Below are positions 1 to 8,530 of a stretch of 38,942 bases of DNA, in pieces. The notes beneath the pieces are model-generated. The model was not told the origin of the DNA. It ran no database searches and saw only the letters and a list, made by a program, of their open reading frames with translations. Numbering within the stretch: the stretch's first letter is position 1; each line of letters starts with the position of its first letter. The position numbers and the translations under genes were made by a program. Location: NCBI GenBank assembly GCA_012517065.1, contig JAAYVR010000067.1:1-38942 (forward strand), in the 5' to 3' direction. This DNA is from Verrucomicrobiota bacterium. GTDB lineage: Bacteria > Verrucomicrobiota > Verrucomicrobiia > Limisphaerales > J093.

Positions 1-160
1 ACTTCCTGATCCCGCCGCACAAGAGTTCCTCGGACCAGAATTTGGCCTGATACCAACTCTCCAAAACTTTGTCTCAATACCAACGGTTTATGCGCGGAAA
101 ACTCGTCGTGGTGGGTCAGGAAGGGTTCAGCGCTTTTTCCGCGACGTCATGGGGTCTGAG

Positions 161-183
161 AATAAAAGGGCGCACAACGCGCC
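161..183 (-). terminator. Rho-independent terminator after the efflux operon
   Basis: Read on the minus strand, a GGCGC stem, a five-base loop and a GCGCC stem are followed by CTTTTAT. It lies 16 bases past the stop of the outer-membrane efflux gene, where the transcript of the four-gene efflux operon should end. The stem is only five pairs but GC-only, so it is a fair rather than strong terminator. Positions 1-160 hold nothing else I can support. Confidence 0.55.
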
Positions 184-198
184 GCATGCCTTGTCGGT

Positions 199-1767
199 CT
201 ATTGCGCAGCCTTGCCAATCGAAGCTGTCATGCCCGCATCGCCGTTGTCCCAACCGCCGCCAAGTGCCGCGTACAATCGAACGCGGCTTGCCAGTTCGGC
301 AAAGCGCAGTGAAACAAGCCCCTGTTGAGCTGCGAAGAGAGAACGCTGCGCGTCCAAGACAGTTAGGTAGCTGTCGATTCCCTTCTCGTAGCGCGAGAGT
401 GCGACTTTGTAGGTTGCAGACAGGTTATCTGTGAGGGCCTGTTGCGCGGCGAGCTGTTCGCCCACCGTGCCGCGCGCCGCAAGGGCGTCGGCCACTTCGC
501 GGAAGGCGTTCTGGATTGCCCGTTCGTACTGTGTCACGGCAAGTTTCTGTTGGACCTTGCTGGCCTTGAGTGCGGACCATGTGCGGGCGTCAAAGATTGG
601 CATGACCAGTTGAGGGGCATAGCTCCAAGTGCCAGTGCCCGAGCTGAAAAGACGGTCAAGCTCGTCGCTTGCGGTCCCCAACGTGCTTGTGAGAGAAATC
701 CTCGGGAAGAACGCTGCACGTGCTGCACCTATGTCCGCATTGGCGGCCTTGAGGGCGCCCTCGGCCTGTAACACGTCTGGCCGCCGCAGCAACACTTCAG
801 AGGGCAACCCGGGAGAAACGTCGCTGAGCGAACCCACCTGCCCAAGGTTTGCGGGCAGCAGCTCAGCCGGAAGCCGGCAGCCTGCAAGCAAAGTGAGCGC
901 GTTTTCGTCCTGTGCCACAAGCTGAGTGTAGCGGGCCACTTCTCTCCTGGCGGATTCGACGGGTGTCTGCGCCTGGCGAAGGTCTAATTCGGTGGCGACG
1001 CCTGCCGCGTACTGTTTGCGGACGAGTTCATAGGCAGCTTGCTGGGCGTTGAGAGTCTCCCGTGCGAGGGCGAGGCCCTCGCGGTCAGCCGCAAGGGCCA
1101 GATACGCATTCGCGACTCCGGATATGAGGAGCACCTGGGCGCTCCTTCGAGCCTGTTCGGTGGCGAGATACTTTTCGAGCGCCTCGTCTTTGAGACTCCG
1201 GATTCGGCCGAAAAAGTCTATTTCCCAGGAAAAGACACCGAGGTTGGCGTCGTAACGTTCTGTTGTTCTAGGCATGCCCGGCTGGGTAAGGTCAGCCGAC
1301 GCTCTTTGTTTGGCGGCGCCGGCTGTTGCGTTCAGGGCAGGATAGAGTTGGTCGCGTTGGATGCCATAAAGCGCCCGGGCGAACTCGACGTTCAGAGCAG
1401 CGAGACGGAGGTCGCGATTGTTTGTCAAAGCGATGCTAATAATCTGCTGCAACTTTGGGTCGGCAAAAAAGTCCTGCCAGTTCAGGTCGGGCGCAAAGGG
1501 CGCGTTGGTGGCGGTGGCTTTTTCGTACGCGGAACCGGTCGGCCACTGGCCCGGGATGGGCGCAGCGGGCCTGGCATATTTGGGGGCCATGGTGCAGCCG
1601 CTGATCAAGACAACCAGCGGAACAGCGGCCACAATTGGCAGTATCCAGCTCAGGGGTGCGGTCTGTGCCACGATTGTTCGGCACGACGCCGAACCCGGCT
1701 CGGTCGATGCGTGTGCTGCCTGTTTGGATTGTGTAAGTCTGTTCATGAGAAGGGAAAACTTATTCAT
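199..1767 (-). CDS. NodT/OprM-type outer membrane efflux lipoprotein (TolC superfamily)
   Basis: Outer-membrane channel of a tripartite RND efflux system; its trimer forms the exit duct contacted by the adaptor encoded upstream. A lipobox (LISGC) puts the lipidated cysteine at residue 58, followed by TMAPKYARP, the usual start of mature NodT-family proteins. The rest shows the two internally repeated outer-membrane-factor halves, including LRRPDVLQAE at the start of the second half. I chose the ATG at 1767: it overlaps the pump stop codon (ATGAATAA, 8 bases) and has GGAGGG at good spacing. It gives a 522-residue product, but the region before the cysteine (57 residues) is long for a lipoprotein signal; a GTG at 1671 would give a normal 25-residue signal but has no ribosome-binding site. 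Last gene of the operon. Substrate unknown. Confidence 0.93.
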   Translation of the reverse strand: MNKFSLLMNRLTQSKQAAHASTEPGSASCRTIVAQTAPLSWILPIVAAVPLVVLISGCTMAPKYARPAAPIPGQWPTGSAYEKATATNAPFAPDLNWQDFFADPKLQQIISIALTNNRDLRLAALNVEFARALYGIQRDQLYPALNATAGAAKQRASADLTQPGMPRTTERYDANLGVFSWEIDFFGRIRSLKDEALEKYLATEQARRSAQVLLISGVANAYLALAADREGLALARETLNAQQAAYELVRKQYAAGVATELDLRQAQTPVESARREVARYTQLVAQDENALTLLAGCRLPAELLPANLGQVGSLSDVSPGLPSEVLLRRPDVLQAEGALKAANADIGAARAAFFPRISLTSTLGTASDELDRLFSSGTGTWSYAPQLVMPIFDARTWSALKASKVQQKLAVTQYERAIQNAFREVADALAARGTVGEQLAAQQALTDNLSATYKVALSRYEKGIDSYLTVLDAQRSLFAAQQGLVSLRFAELASRVRLYAALGGGWDNGDAGMTASIGKAAQ

Positions 1768-4700
1768 GGCCTTGCCCTCCAGTGGAACTATTCGCCGCAG
1801 AGGCAGTTGCCGGCTGCGTATTGCGTTTTCCAAAAGTTCTTTCGATTACCACGTAGAACAGCGGAGCGAACAGGATAACCAGCATGGTGCCGGTGATCAT
1901 GCCGCCGAGAACGGATGTGCCGATGGCATTCATTGCGCCGGCGCCGGCGCCGCCTGCCAGTGCCAACGGCAAAACGCCGCCGCCGAAGGCCAGCGAGGTC
2001 ATGACAATCGGCCGAAACCGCAGACGTGTGCCTTCGAGCGTGGCATCGAGCAAGTTCATTCCCTGTTCGACGCGCAGTTTGGCGAACTGGACGATTAGGA
2101 TTGCGTTCTTGGTCGTCAGACCAAGAGTGGTCAGAAGACCGATCTGGAAATAGACGTCGTTGGGCAGGCCGCGGAGTGTCGATGCAATAACACCGCCGAT
2201 GGCGCCCAGCGGCAGCACGAGCAGGATTGCGATCGGGATTGGCCAGCTCTCATAAAGCGCCGCAAGGCACAGGAAAATCACCAGCACGGAGAAAGCGTAG
2301 AGTGGGGCGGTTTGTGCCTTTGCCATGCGTTCCTGGTAAGAAACGCCGGTGTAATCGTAGCCGATGCCCTGGGGCAGTTTGGCGACAATTTCCTCGAAAG
2401 CGCGCATGGCCTCGCCCGTGCTGCGCCCCGGTGCCGGTTCGCCCTGGATGTTCAGGCTGGGGAAACCGTTGAAGCGCTCCAAACGCGGCGAGCCCGTTGT
2501 CCAGTGCGTCGAGGCAAACGACGAAAACGGCACCATTTTGCCCGCTCTGTTGCGGACGTAGATTTTCTCAAGGTCGCTTGGCAGGCGCCGGAATGGTGCA
2601 TCGGCCTGGACATAGACACGCTTGACGCGCCCGCCTTGGACGAAATTGTTGACGTAATAGCCGCCAAAAGCCGCCGAGAGCGCATTGTGGATCGAGCTGA
2701 GAGGCAGGCCCAACGCGCCGGCTTTTTCCCAGTCCACATCCACGCGCAATTCTGGCACGTCTTCCATGCCGTTGGGGCGGACGTTGACCAAACGTTTGTC
2801 CTGCATGGCCATGCCAAGAAACATGTTACGGGCAGCCATGAGAGCCTGGTGCCCCAGCCCGCCCCGGTCAACCAACTGGAAATCGACACCGCGGGCTGTT
2901 CCCAACTCGACCACCGGCGGCGGCGGGAACGAGTAAACCATCGCCTTGCGCATTCGGGCAAAGGCCATCATAGCGCGGCCTGCCACTGCCTTGACTCGCA
3001 GGTCGGGACGGTCGCGCAGTTTCCAGTCCTTCATTTTTACGAAGACCATGCCGTTGTTCTGGGCTCGGCCGGCGAAGCCCATTCCAGCAACGGTCATGCA
3101 AGATTCCACAGCGTCTTTTTCGTTCTCCATGAAGTGGGTTCGGACTTCATCCGCGACAGTCTGGGTTTGTTCCAGCGTTGCGCCGGTGGGGAGCATGATT
3201 TGGGCGAGCAAAATACCCTGGTCTTCATCCGGTAGGAACGATGTGGGCATCCGCGTGAACAGGAAACCAAGTCCAGCCACGATAATCACAAAAACCAGCG
3301 CGTACCGCAACCGTCGAACCAGAGCGTGGCCGACCAATTTCACAGCGGCGGCGCGCACGGCGAAGAACACACGGTCAAACCAGACAAAGAACGGGCGCAA
3401 AAACCAGATCGCAGCTTCGGCAGGTTCGTGTCCCTTGGGCACGGGCCTGAGCATCGTTGCGCACAACACCGGCGTCAGGATCAATGCCACCAGCACCGAC
3501 AGCAACATTGCCGACGCGATTGTGATTGAAAACTGGCGGTAGATGACGCCGGTCGAGCCACCAAAGAAAGCCATCGGGCCAAACACCGCCGCCAAGACCA
3601 GCCCGATTCCGATCAGCGCGCTGGTGATCTGGTCCATGGACTTGGCCGTGGCTTCGCGCGGCGAAATGCCTTCCTCGGTCATGATCCGCTCGACGTTCTC
3701 GACCACCACGATTGCGTCGTCCACCAACAACCCGATGGCCAGCACCATGGCGAACATGGTCAGCATGTTGATCGAGAACCCGAACGCCCCAAGGACCGCG
3801 AACGTGCCGAGGATAACCACGGGCACAGCGATTGTCGGGATAAGCGTGGCGCGAATGTTGCCCATGAACAGCCACATCACAAGGAACACCAGCAACACCG
3901 CCTCGAAAAGTGTTTTGACCACTTCGTTGATGGCCACCTTCACGAACGGTGTGGTGTCATAAGGATAAACCACTTTCATGCCCTTGGGGAAATAGCGGCT
4001 CATCTCGGCCAGCTTGGATTTGATGGCATCGGCCGTGTCGAGTGCGTTGGCGCCGGGCGCCTGGCGGATGGCCAGACCCGCCGAGGGTCGGCCGTTGTGA
4101 AACACCTGGACATCGTAGAACTCGGTCCCCAATTCGGTCCGGCCCACGTCGCGAACCCGCACCACTGAACCGTCCGGATTGGTGCGGATGGGAATGGCTG
4201 CGAATTCGTCGGGCGTTTTGAGCAGGTTTTGGACGATGATCGAGACGTTGAGCCGTTGGCCGGGCACGGCTGGCGCACCGCCGAGCTGGCCCGCAGAAAC
4301 TTCGACGTTGTAAGTTCTAAGGGCCAGAATCACATCCTCGATGGTCAGGTTGTAATCGGTGAGTTTGTCCGGGTTCAGCCACACCCGCATCGCATACTGC
4401 GAACCGAAGGTCATTACTTCGCCCACGCCAGGCACGCGCGCCAATACTTTTTCGAGGTTGGACTGGGCATAATCGCGCAGGTCGTTCCCGTCCATGCTTC
4501 CGTCCTCCGAAACAAGCCCTACGATGAGGAGGAAGTTGCGCGTGGATTTGCTGACCATGACGCCGGCGCGCTGCACCACTTCCGGCAGACTCGCCATCGC
4601 CAGTTGCAGTTTGTTTTGCACCTTGGCCCATGCAATGTCCGGATCCGTGCCCGGCCTGAAAGTCAACTCAATCCGAGACGCCCCCGCCGAATCGCTCGTG

Positions 4701-4942
4701 GCAGACAGGTAAATCATGTCATCAAACCCGGTCATCTTTTGTTCGATGATCTGGGTGACGCTGTTTTCGACCGTCTCTGCCGATGCGCCCGGATAAAACG
4801 TGTCGATGGCGATCGAGGGCGGCGCGATTGGAGGATACTGCGAGATGGGCAGGTTATAGATGGCCAATCCACCAAGCACCATCATCACGATGGCGATTAC
4901 CCACGCAAAGACCGGTCGCTTGAGAAAGAAACGCGATAGCAT
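1760..4942 (-). CDS. RND multidrug efflux pump, inner membrane subunit (AcrB/MexB type, HAE1)
   Basis: Proton-driven trimeric inner-membrane transporter that captures amphiphilic compounds from the periplasm and outer leaflet. At 1060 residues it has the normal family length. It opens with the classic MLSRFFLKRPVFAWVIAI helix and has the TM4 proton-relay pair D408-D409 in LLVDDAIVVVEN, plus the TM10 lysine in LTTKNAILIV that pairs with it. Large periplasmic loops follow TM1 and TM7, as expected (IAPPSIAIDTFYPGAS opens the first). The start at 4942 is 12 bases after the adaptor stop and has GGAGG at proper spacing. It is intact with all relay residues present. The substrate cannot be read from the sequence. 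Confidence 0.97.
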   Translation of the reverse strand: MLSRFFLKRPVFAWVIAIVMMVLGGLAIYNLPISQYPPIAPPSIAIDTFYPGASAETVENSVTQIIEQKMTGFDDMIYLSATSDSAGASRIELTFRPGTDPDIAWAKVQNKLQLAMASLPEVVQRAGVMVSKSTRNFLLIVGLVSEDGSMDGNDLRDYAQSNLEKVLARVPGVGEVMTFGSQYAMRVWLNPDKLTDYNLTIEDVILALRTYNVEVSAGQLGGAPAVPGQRLNVSIIVQNLLKTPDEFAAIPIRTNPDGSVVRVRDVGRTELGTEFYDVQVFHNGRPSAGLAIRQAPGANALDTADAIKSKLAEMSRYFPKGMKVVYPYDTTPFVKVAINEVVKTLFEAVLLVFLVMWLFMGNIRATLIPTIAVPVVILGTFAVLGAFGFSINMLTMFAMVLAIGLLVDDAIVVVENVERIMTEEGISPREATAKSMDQITSALIGIGLVLAAVFGPMAFFGGSTGVIYRQFSITIASAMLLSVLVALILTPVLCATMLRPVPKGHEPAEAAIWFLRPFFVWFDRVFFAVRAAAVKLVGHALVRRLRYALVFVIIVAGLGFLFTRMPTSFLPDEDQGILLAQIMLPTGATLEQTQTVADEVRTHFMENEKDAVESCMTVAGMGFAGRAQNNGMVFVKMKDWKLRDRPDLRVKAVAGRAMMAFARMRKAMVYSFPPPPVVELGTARGVDFQLVDRGGLGHQALMAARNMFLGMAMQDKRLVNVRPNGMEDVPELRVDVDWEKAGALGLPLSSIHNALSAAFGGYYVNNFVQGGRVKRVYVQADAPFRRLPSDLEKIYVRNRAGKMVPFSSFASTHWTTGSPRLERFNGFPSLNIQGEPAPGRSTGEAMRAFEEIVAKLPQGIGYDYTGVSYQERMAKAQTAPLYAFSVLVIFLCLAALYESWPIPIAILLVLPLGAIGGVIASTLRGLPNDVYFQIGLLTTLGLTTKNAILIVQFAKLRVEQGMNLLDATLEGTRLRFRPIVMTSLAFGGGVLPLALAGGAGAGAMNAIGTSVLGGMITGTMLVILFAPLFYVVIERTFGKRNTQPATASAANSSTGGQGHE

Positions 4943-4954
4943 GGTGGTCCTCCA

Positions 4955-6214
4955 TTACTTGGCTTTGGGCGTTGCAGCCGGTGTTTGACCGGGCGGCATT
5001 TGGCCAGACGGCATCCCTTTGCCGGCCGACATGCCTTGACCTGGCGCACCTGCTGGTGGACCTTCCCTGACCGGCATGCCGGGCCTCAGACGTTGCAGGC
5101 CTTCGACGATCACGCGGTCACCGGGCGCAAGGCCACTTGCCACAAGCCATTTGTCCCCGATCGCGCGCTCGAGCACCAGCGGCCGAGCCTGCGCCTTGCT
5201 CTCGCCATCCAGAATCAACACATACGGGTTCCCCTTCGGGTCGCGCAACACCGCTTGCTGAGGAATCAGAATGGCCTTCTCATTGATGCCCTCCTTGACC
5301 AACGCCCGAACAAACATGCCCGGCAGCAGAACAGTTTTCGGGTTCGGGAACACCATGCGCAGAATCACCGTGGCCGTGGTGGGGTCCACTGACACATCCC
5401 GGAATTGGAGTGTGCCTTCGAGCTCATACCGAGTGTCGTCATCCAACAGCAGTTGCACGGCGTTCTGATCGTTGCCGCCGCGGGCCAGCCGGCCTTCCGC
5501 CAGCCGCTTTTGCAGCCGGAGCAATTCAGCAGTGGATTGCGGCGCGTCCACATAGATCGGGTCCAGTTGCTGCACCACAGCCAAAGGCACAGGTTGATAA
5601 GCCGTCACAATGGCGCCATCGGTCACGCTGGATTTGCCTATGCGACCTGAGATGGGCGAGGTGATCTTGGTGTAACCAAGGTTGATGCGCGCCGTTTCCA
5701 CCGCAGCTTTCCAGTATTGGATTTCGGCTTCGGCCTGGCGCAGGGCCGAAGACGCGTCGTCATAGGCCTGTTGGCTGACGGCCCTCTCGGCGACCAGTTG
5801 CCTGAACCGTTCTTCGCGGGCGCGAATTGCCGGCAGGTTCGCTTCAGCCCGGCCAAGGGCGGCAAGAGCGTTGTCGAGTGCAGCTTGGAACGGAGCGGGA
5901 TCGATCTGATACAGCACCTGGCCGGCTTTCACTTCCGAACCTTCCTCGAAAAGCCGTTTCAGAATCAGGCCGCTGACCTGCGGCCGGATTTCGGCGATCA
6001 GGTATGGCGACGTGCGCCCGGGAAGCTCGGTCGTCAAAACAACCTGCTGTTGTGTAACCGTGACCGCCACAACTTCCGGCACCATGCCGCCCATCATCGC
6101 GGCAGCACCGCCGGGAGGGCCGCCGCCGGGTGGTTTGCCGCATCCCACCAGCGCCAGCCCGAAAGCAGCCGCTGCCAATAACCCGACAGCGTTTTTTGCG
6201 CCTGTTGTTCTCAT
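4955..6214 (-). CDS. RND efflux periplasmic adaptor lipoprotein (AcrA/MexA family)
   Basis: Membrane-fusion protein bridging the pump and the outer-membrane channel. From the ATG at 6214 (AGGAGAG eight bases upstream) the product is 419 residues. A lipoprotein signal ends in the lipobox LVGC. Then come a Gly/Pro-rich linker, the lipoyl half-motif (GRTSPYLIAEIRPQVSGLI), a coiled-coil hairpin with alternating Ala/Glu/Arg (roughly residues 105-170), the second lipoyl half (ITSPISGRIGKSSV) and a beta-barrel domain. The tail, about 35 residues, is a low-complexity stretch rich in Gly, Pro and Met. An upstream in-frame start at 6358 exists but would put the signal peptide internally, so I reject it. 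It sits 161 bases after tetR and 12 before the pump gene. Confidence 0.95.
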   Translation of the reverse strand: MRTTGAKNAVGLLAAAAFGLALVGCGKPPGGGPPGGAAAMMGGMVPEVVAVTVTQQQVVLTTELPGRTSPYLIAEIRPQVSGLILKRLFEEGSEVKAGQVLYQIDPAPFQAALDNALAALGRAEANLPAIRAREERFRQLVAERAVSQQAYDDASSALRQAEAEIQYWKAAVETARINLGYTKITSPISGRIGKSSVTDGAIVTAYQPVPLAVVQQLDPIYVDAPQSTAELLRLQKRLAEGRLARGGNDQNAVQLLLDDDTRYELEGTLQFRDVSVDPTTATVILRMVFPNPKTVLLPGMFVRALVKEGINEKAILIPQQAVLRDPKGNPYVLILDGESKAQARPLVLERAIGDKWLVASGLAPGDRVIVEGLQRLRPGMPVREGPPAGAPGQGMSAGKGMPSGQMPPGQTPAATPKAK

Positions 6215-6375
6215 TGGGAGTTCTCTCCTGAGTATTGAATCACTGTTCATTTTGTCCAAAACCTGTTCTCTGGCCGCCGCGAAATGGCCAATACCATCCG
6301 CGTCCCGCCGTGATAAAGCAAGTCCTCTGAAAGCTGGCAGTTTGTCCGCACCTGGCATAGTCCTCGTCCCGAATT

Positions 6376-7047
6376 CTATCCCGTTTTATTTCTCCTTGCG
6401 CTTGTGTGTCCGTTCCGACGAACACCGTTCGCCCGCTTTGAAGCATGGTTCTCAGCCCGGCCCGGCGCCGCCCCGTGCAAAAACACTTCCACGAGGGTTT
6501 CCGCCACCGTTCGATTCAGCGGTTGATCCGGTTGCAACACATGCAACAAAACGTGCAAATGCATCAACCCAGCAAATCCCATCGCAAGAGCCCTGGTGTC
6601 AAATCGCCGCGTCAACTCGCCGTTTTCCTGGCCGCGCCTGATCAAATCTTCCAAAAACAAATAGCTCTTGAACCCCTTCTGGAAGCACTCGGCTTCAGCC
6701 GGAACCTCTCCGGATGCAGCCACCGCACTCGCAAAAGCAAGGCGCATCAGTTCCCGGTTCGCCGAGGCGAACTCGAACATTGTTATCGCGATTTCTCGCA
6801 ACTGGCCGGCAAGGGTGGTGGCGCGAGCAACAGCCTCGCGCATCAAACGCAGCCGTTCTTCAGCCGCCCAATCCACGAGCGCCCGATAAAGGCCCGCCTT
6901 GCTGCCGAAATAATAGTACAGCACTGGCCGCGAAACCCGTGCCGTGGTGACGATGTCACTCACCGAGGTTCCGGCATAACCCTTTCGTGCGAACCATTTC
7001 AGGGCCGCCTGCAAGATGTGTTGGCGCGTGTCAGCCTCACCGTGCAT
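6376..7047 (-). CDS. TetR/AcrR-family transcriptional regulator of the efflux operon
   Basis: A DNA-binding repressor, 223 residues. The N-terminal helix-turn-helix is clear: ILQAALKWFARKGYAGTSV, then DIVTTARVSRPVLYYYFGSK, the standard TetR recognition helix with the YYYFGSK ending. The rest is the all-helical ligand-binding and dimerisation domain. The last 25 or so residues are rich in Arg, Lys and Asn and are not part of the usual fold. First gene of the tetR-adaptor-pump-channel operon, so it probably represses its own operon through the palindrome just upstream. The ATG at 7047 has no ribosome-binding site and the predicted transcript start lies only a few bases before it, so the message may be nearly leaderless. 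Confidence 0.93.
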   Translation of the reverse strand: MHGEADTRQHILQAALKWFARKGYAGTSVSDIVTTARVSRPVLYYYFGSKAGLYRALVDWAAEERLRLMREAVARATTLAGQLREIAITMFEFASANRELMRLAFASAVAASGEVPAEAECFQKGFKSYLFLEDLIRRGQENGELTRRFDTRALAMGFAGLMHLHVLLHVLQPDQPLNRTVAETLVEVFLHGAAPGRAENHASKRANGVRRNGHTSARRNKTG

Positions 7048-7053
7048 AAAAAT

Positions 7054-7067
7054 CTACCGAACGGTAG
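7054..7067. promoter_or_regulatory. Palindromic TetR operator
   Basis: CTACCG-AA-CGGTAG is a perfect six-base inverted repeat with a two-base centre, seven bases before the tetR start. Its size and place fit the operator of a TetR-family repressor, and it covers the predicted -10 element of the operon. The assignment to this TetR is inferred from position. Confidence 0.7.
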
Positions 7068-7089
7068 GTCTAGACTGACACCCTGTCAA
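7061..7089 (-). promoter_or_regulatory. Predicted sigma-70-type promoter of the tetR-efflux operon
   Basis: On the minus strand TTGACA (7084-7089, a perfect -35) is followed after 17 bases by TACCGT (7061-7066) as a weak -10. The -10 lies inside the CTACCG/CGGTAG operator, so repressor binding would block polymerase directly. The start point would be about six bases from the tetR ATG. Confidence 0.5.
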
Positions 7090-7355
7090 GCGATTTTTTT
7101 TTGTGCCGGGGATTTGGCACTGGGCAATCCCTTTTGCGCTCGATCGCCGGAGCGTCCTCATTGCAGCGCCGCAGCAAATGGCACTGACCTCACTGTTCCA
7201 AAAGTGTATGTGCATCTGCATTCTGTGTTTCATTTCGTTCGAATCTGTGCGCCACGGTGAACCTGTGAGGAATGCTTCGCCATGGAACGAAGCGGTCGCG
7301 GAGCCTCGCCAAGGTTCATAACGCCGGCTGCCGGTGTTGCGTGGAAACGGGATTG

Positions 7356-8249
7356 ATGGTTTTCTTTCGGCGTTACATGCGACTGAGCATCTCAAACCCC
7401 GGAGTTGAGCTGCAGGCATGGTTGGTTCTGAGTCGGGTGGCTGCACTGCCAACGGTTTGGTCCAACTGCCTGGCTGCTTGGGTTCTCAGCGGGGGCGGGT
7501 CTGCGACACGCATGGTTGGCCTTACACTGGGCGCCAGCCTGTTGTACGTCGGCGCCGCGTGGTTGAATGACTTCTTCGATGCCGAATTCGATCGCCAGCG
7601 CCGGCTCGCGCGTCCACTGGTTTCAGGTTGGATTGCGCATGACGCCGTGGGGAAACTCGGTGCGCTTTGGTTGGTTCTTGGGGCGGTGCTATTGGTCGTC
7701 AGTGGCGCGCATCTTGCGCCCGTTTTTCTTGTTCTGACGCTGGCCATGCTGTACGACCGGTTTCATAATGTCACGAAGCTGTCGCCGGTGTTGCTGGGAT
7801 TGTGCCGATTCTTTCTGTACGTCGCGGTGGCGTCGGCGGCGCCTCGCGGTGTGACCGGTTTTCTGTTGTGGTGCGGCATAGCGCTTGGGGCATATGTTGG
7901 AGCGACCGGTCACGTCGCACAAAACAGCGCCGCACGCGACCTGATTCAGCGCTGGCCATTATTCCTGCTGGGCGCGCCGGTTGTTCTGGCGCTGCTTGCC
8001 AATCGCGGTGAATACCAACAACCCGCCATATGGTTGAGCTTCGTTTTGGCCCTTTGGGTACTCCCTTGTTTGCGGCACGCATTGCGCGGGGAAAACAGCA
8101 ACAGAAAACTCACCGTGTCCGGATTGACGGCAGGGATTGTATTGGTTGACCTCCTGGCCACTGGCGGCGAATCGCCAACGACAATAGTGATTTTTGGTCT
8201 GCTGTTTGTCCTGTGCCTTGCGTTGCAGCGGTACGCGCCGGACACCTGA
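7356..8249 (+). CDS. UbiA-family integral membrane prenyltransferase-like protein
   Basis: A polytopic membrane protein of 297 residues with about eight or nine hydrophobic helices. The first UbiA aspartate motif is intact: N71-D72-F-F-D75-A-E-F-D79, followed by RLARPLVSG, the usual downstream element that binds the Mg-diphosphate of the prenyl donor. The second conserved region reads LYDRFHNVTKLSPVLLGLCR; it has the YxR/GxxR layout of the EboC-like branch of UbiA proteins but lacks a second DxxxD. The family attaches isoprenoid chains to aromatic or sugar-like acceptors; the acceptor here is unknown. The start is uncertain: ATG 7356 (weak GGA upstream) or ATG 7377. No co-transcribed partner is obvious; pyrK follows after 281 bases containing a repeat. 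Confidence 0.82.
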   Translation: MVFFRRYMRLSISNPGVELQAWLVLSRVAALPTVWSNCLAAWVLSGGGSATRMVGLTLGASLLYVGAAWLNDFFDAEFDRQRRLARPLVSGWIAHDAVGKLGALWLVLGAVLLVVSGAHLAPVFLVLTLAMLYDRFHNVTKLSPVLLGLCRFFLYVAVASAAPRGVTGFLLWCGIALGAYVGATGHVAQNSAARDLIQRWPLFLLGAPVVLALLANRGEYQQPAIWLSFVLALWVLPCLRHALRGENSNRKLTVSGLTAGIVLVDLLATGGESPTTIVIFGLLFVLCLALQRYAPDT

Positions 8250-8310
8250 ACCTAACCCGGAAATCTCACCAACCACCCCCTCCGGATTCACCCATGCTTT
8301 CGCTCCGGCG

Positions 8311-8460
8311 AAAACAACGTGTCTGTCCCCATATCTTCATGCGCGGGGTTCCCCGCAGACTTTGGCCAATAACGTGCCTGGATAACCTGCCTGGCACTTC
8401 GTCGGAAACAACGAGCCTGGCACCCTATTTGGGTCCACACCCAAACCACGAGCCTTGCAC
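8311..8460 (-). repeat. Family A intergenic repeat, degenerate copy (A1)
   Basis: Read on the minus strand it contains ATATGGGGACAGACACGTTG (8315-8334) preceded by the GTCTGCGG...CCCC box seen in the other copies, plus GTGCCAGG variants at about 8385-8420. The GCGGCAGC hairpin part of the full element is missing. It fills most of the 281-base gap between the UbiA-like gene and pyrK. Confidence 0.75.
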
Positions 8461-8530
8461 ACTGCATCAACTTGGGCGGGCGACGCAGCATTGACTCGCC
8501 GACAAATACTGACCATCCTCACCAGCGCGA

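Noticed and set aside
6215-6358. Upstream-extended start for the efflux adaptor
   Set aside because: Would place the lipoprotein signal 48 residues inside the protein; the ATG at 6214 has a good ribosome-binding site.
8257-8271. 15-base match CCCGGAAATCTCACC shared with 18042-18056, both just after a stop codon
   Set aside because: About one such 15-base match is expected by chance in a window of this size; flanks do not align well.
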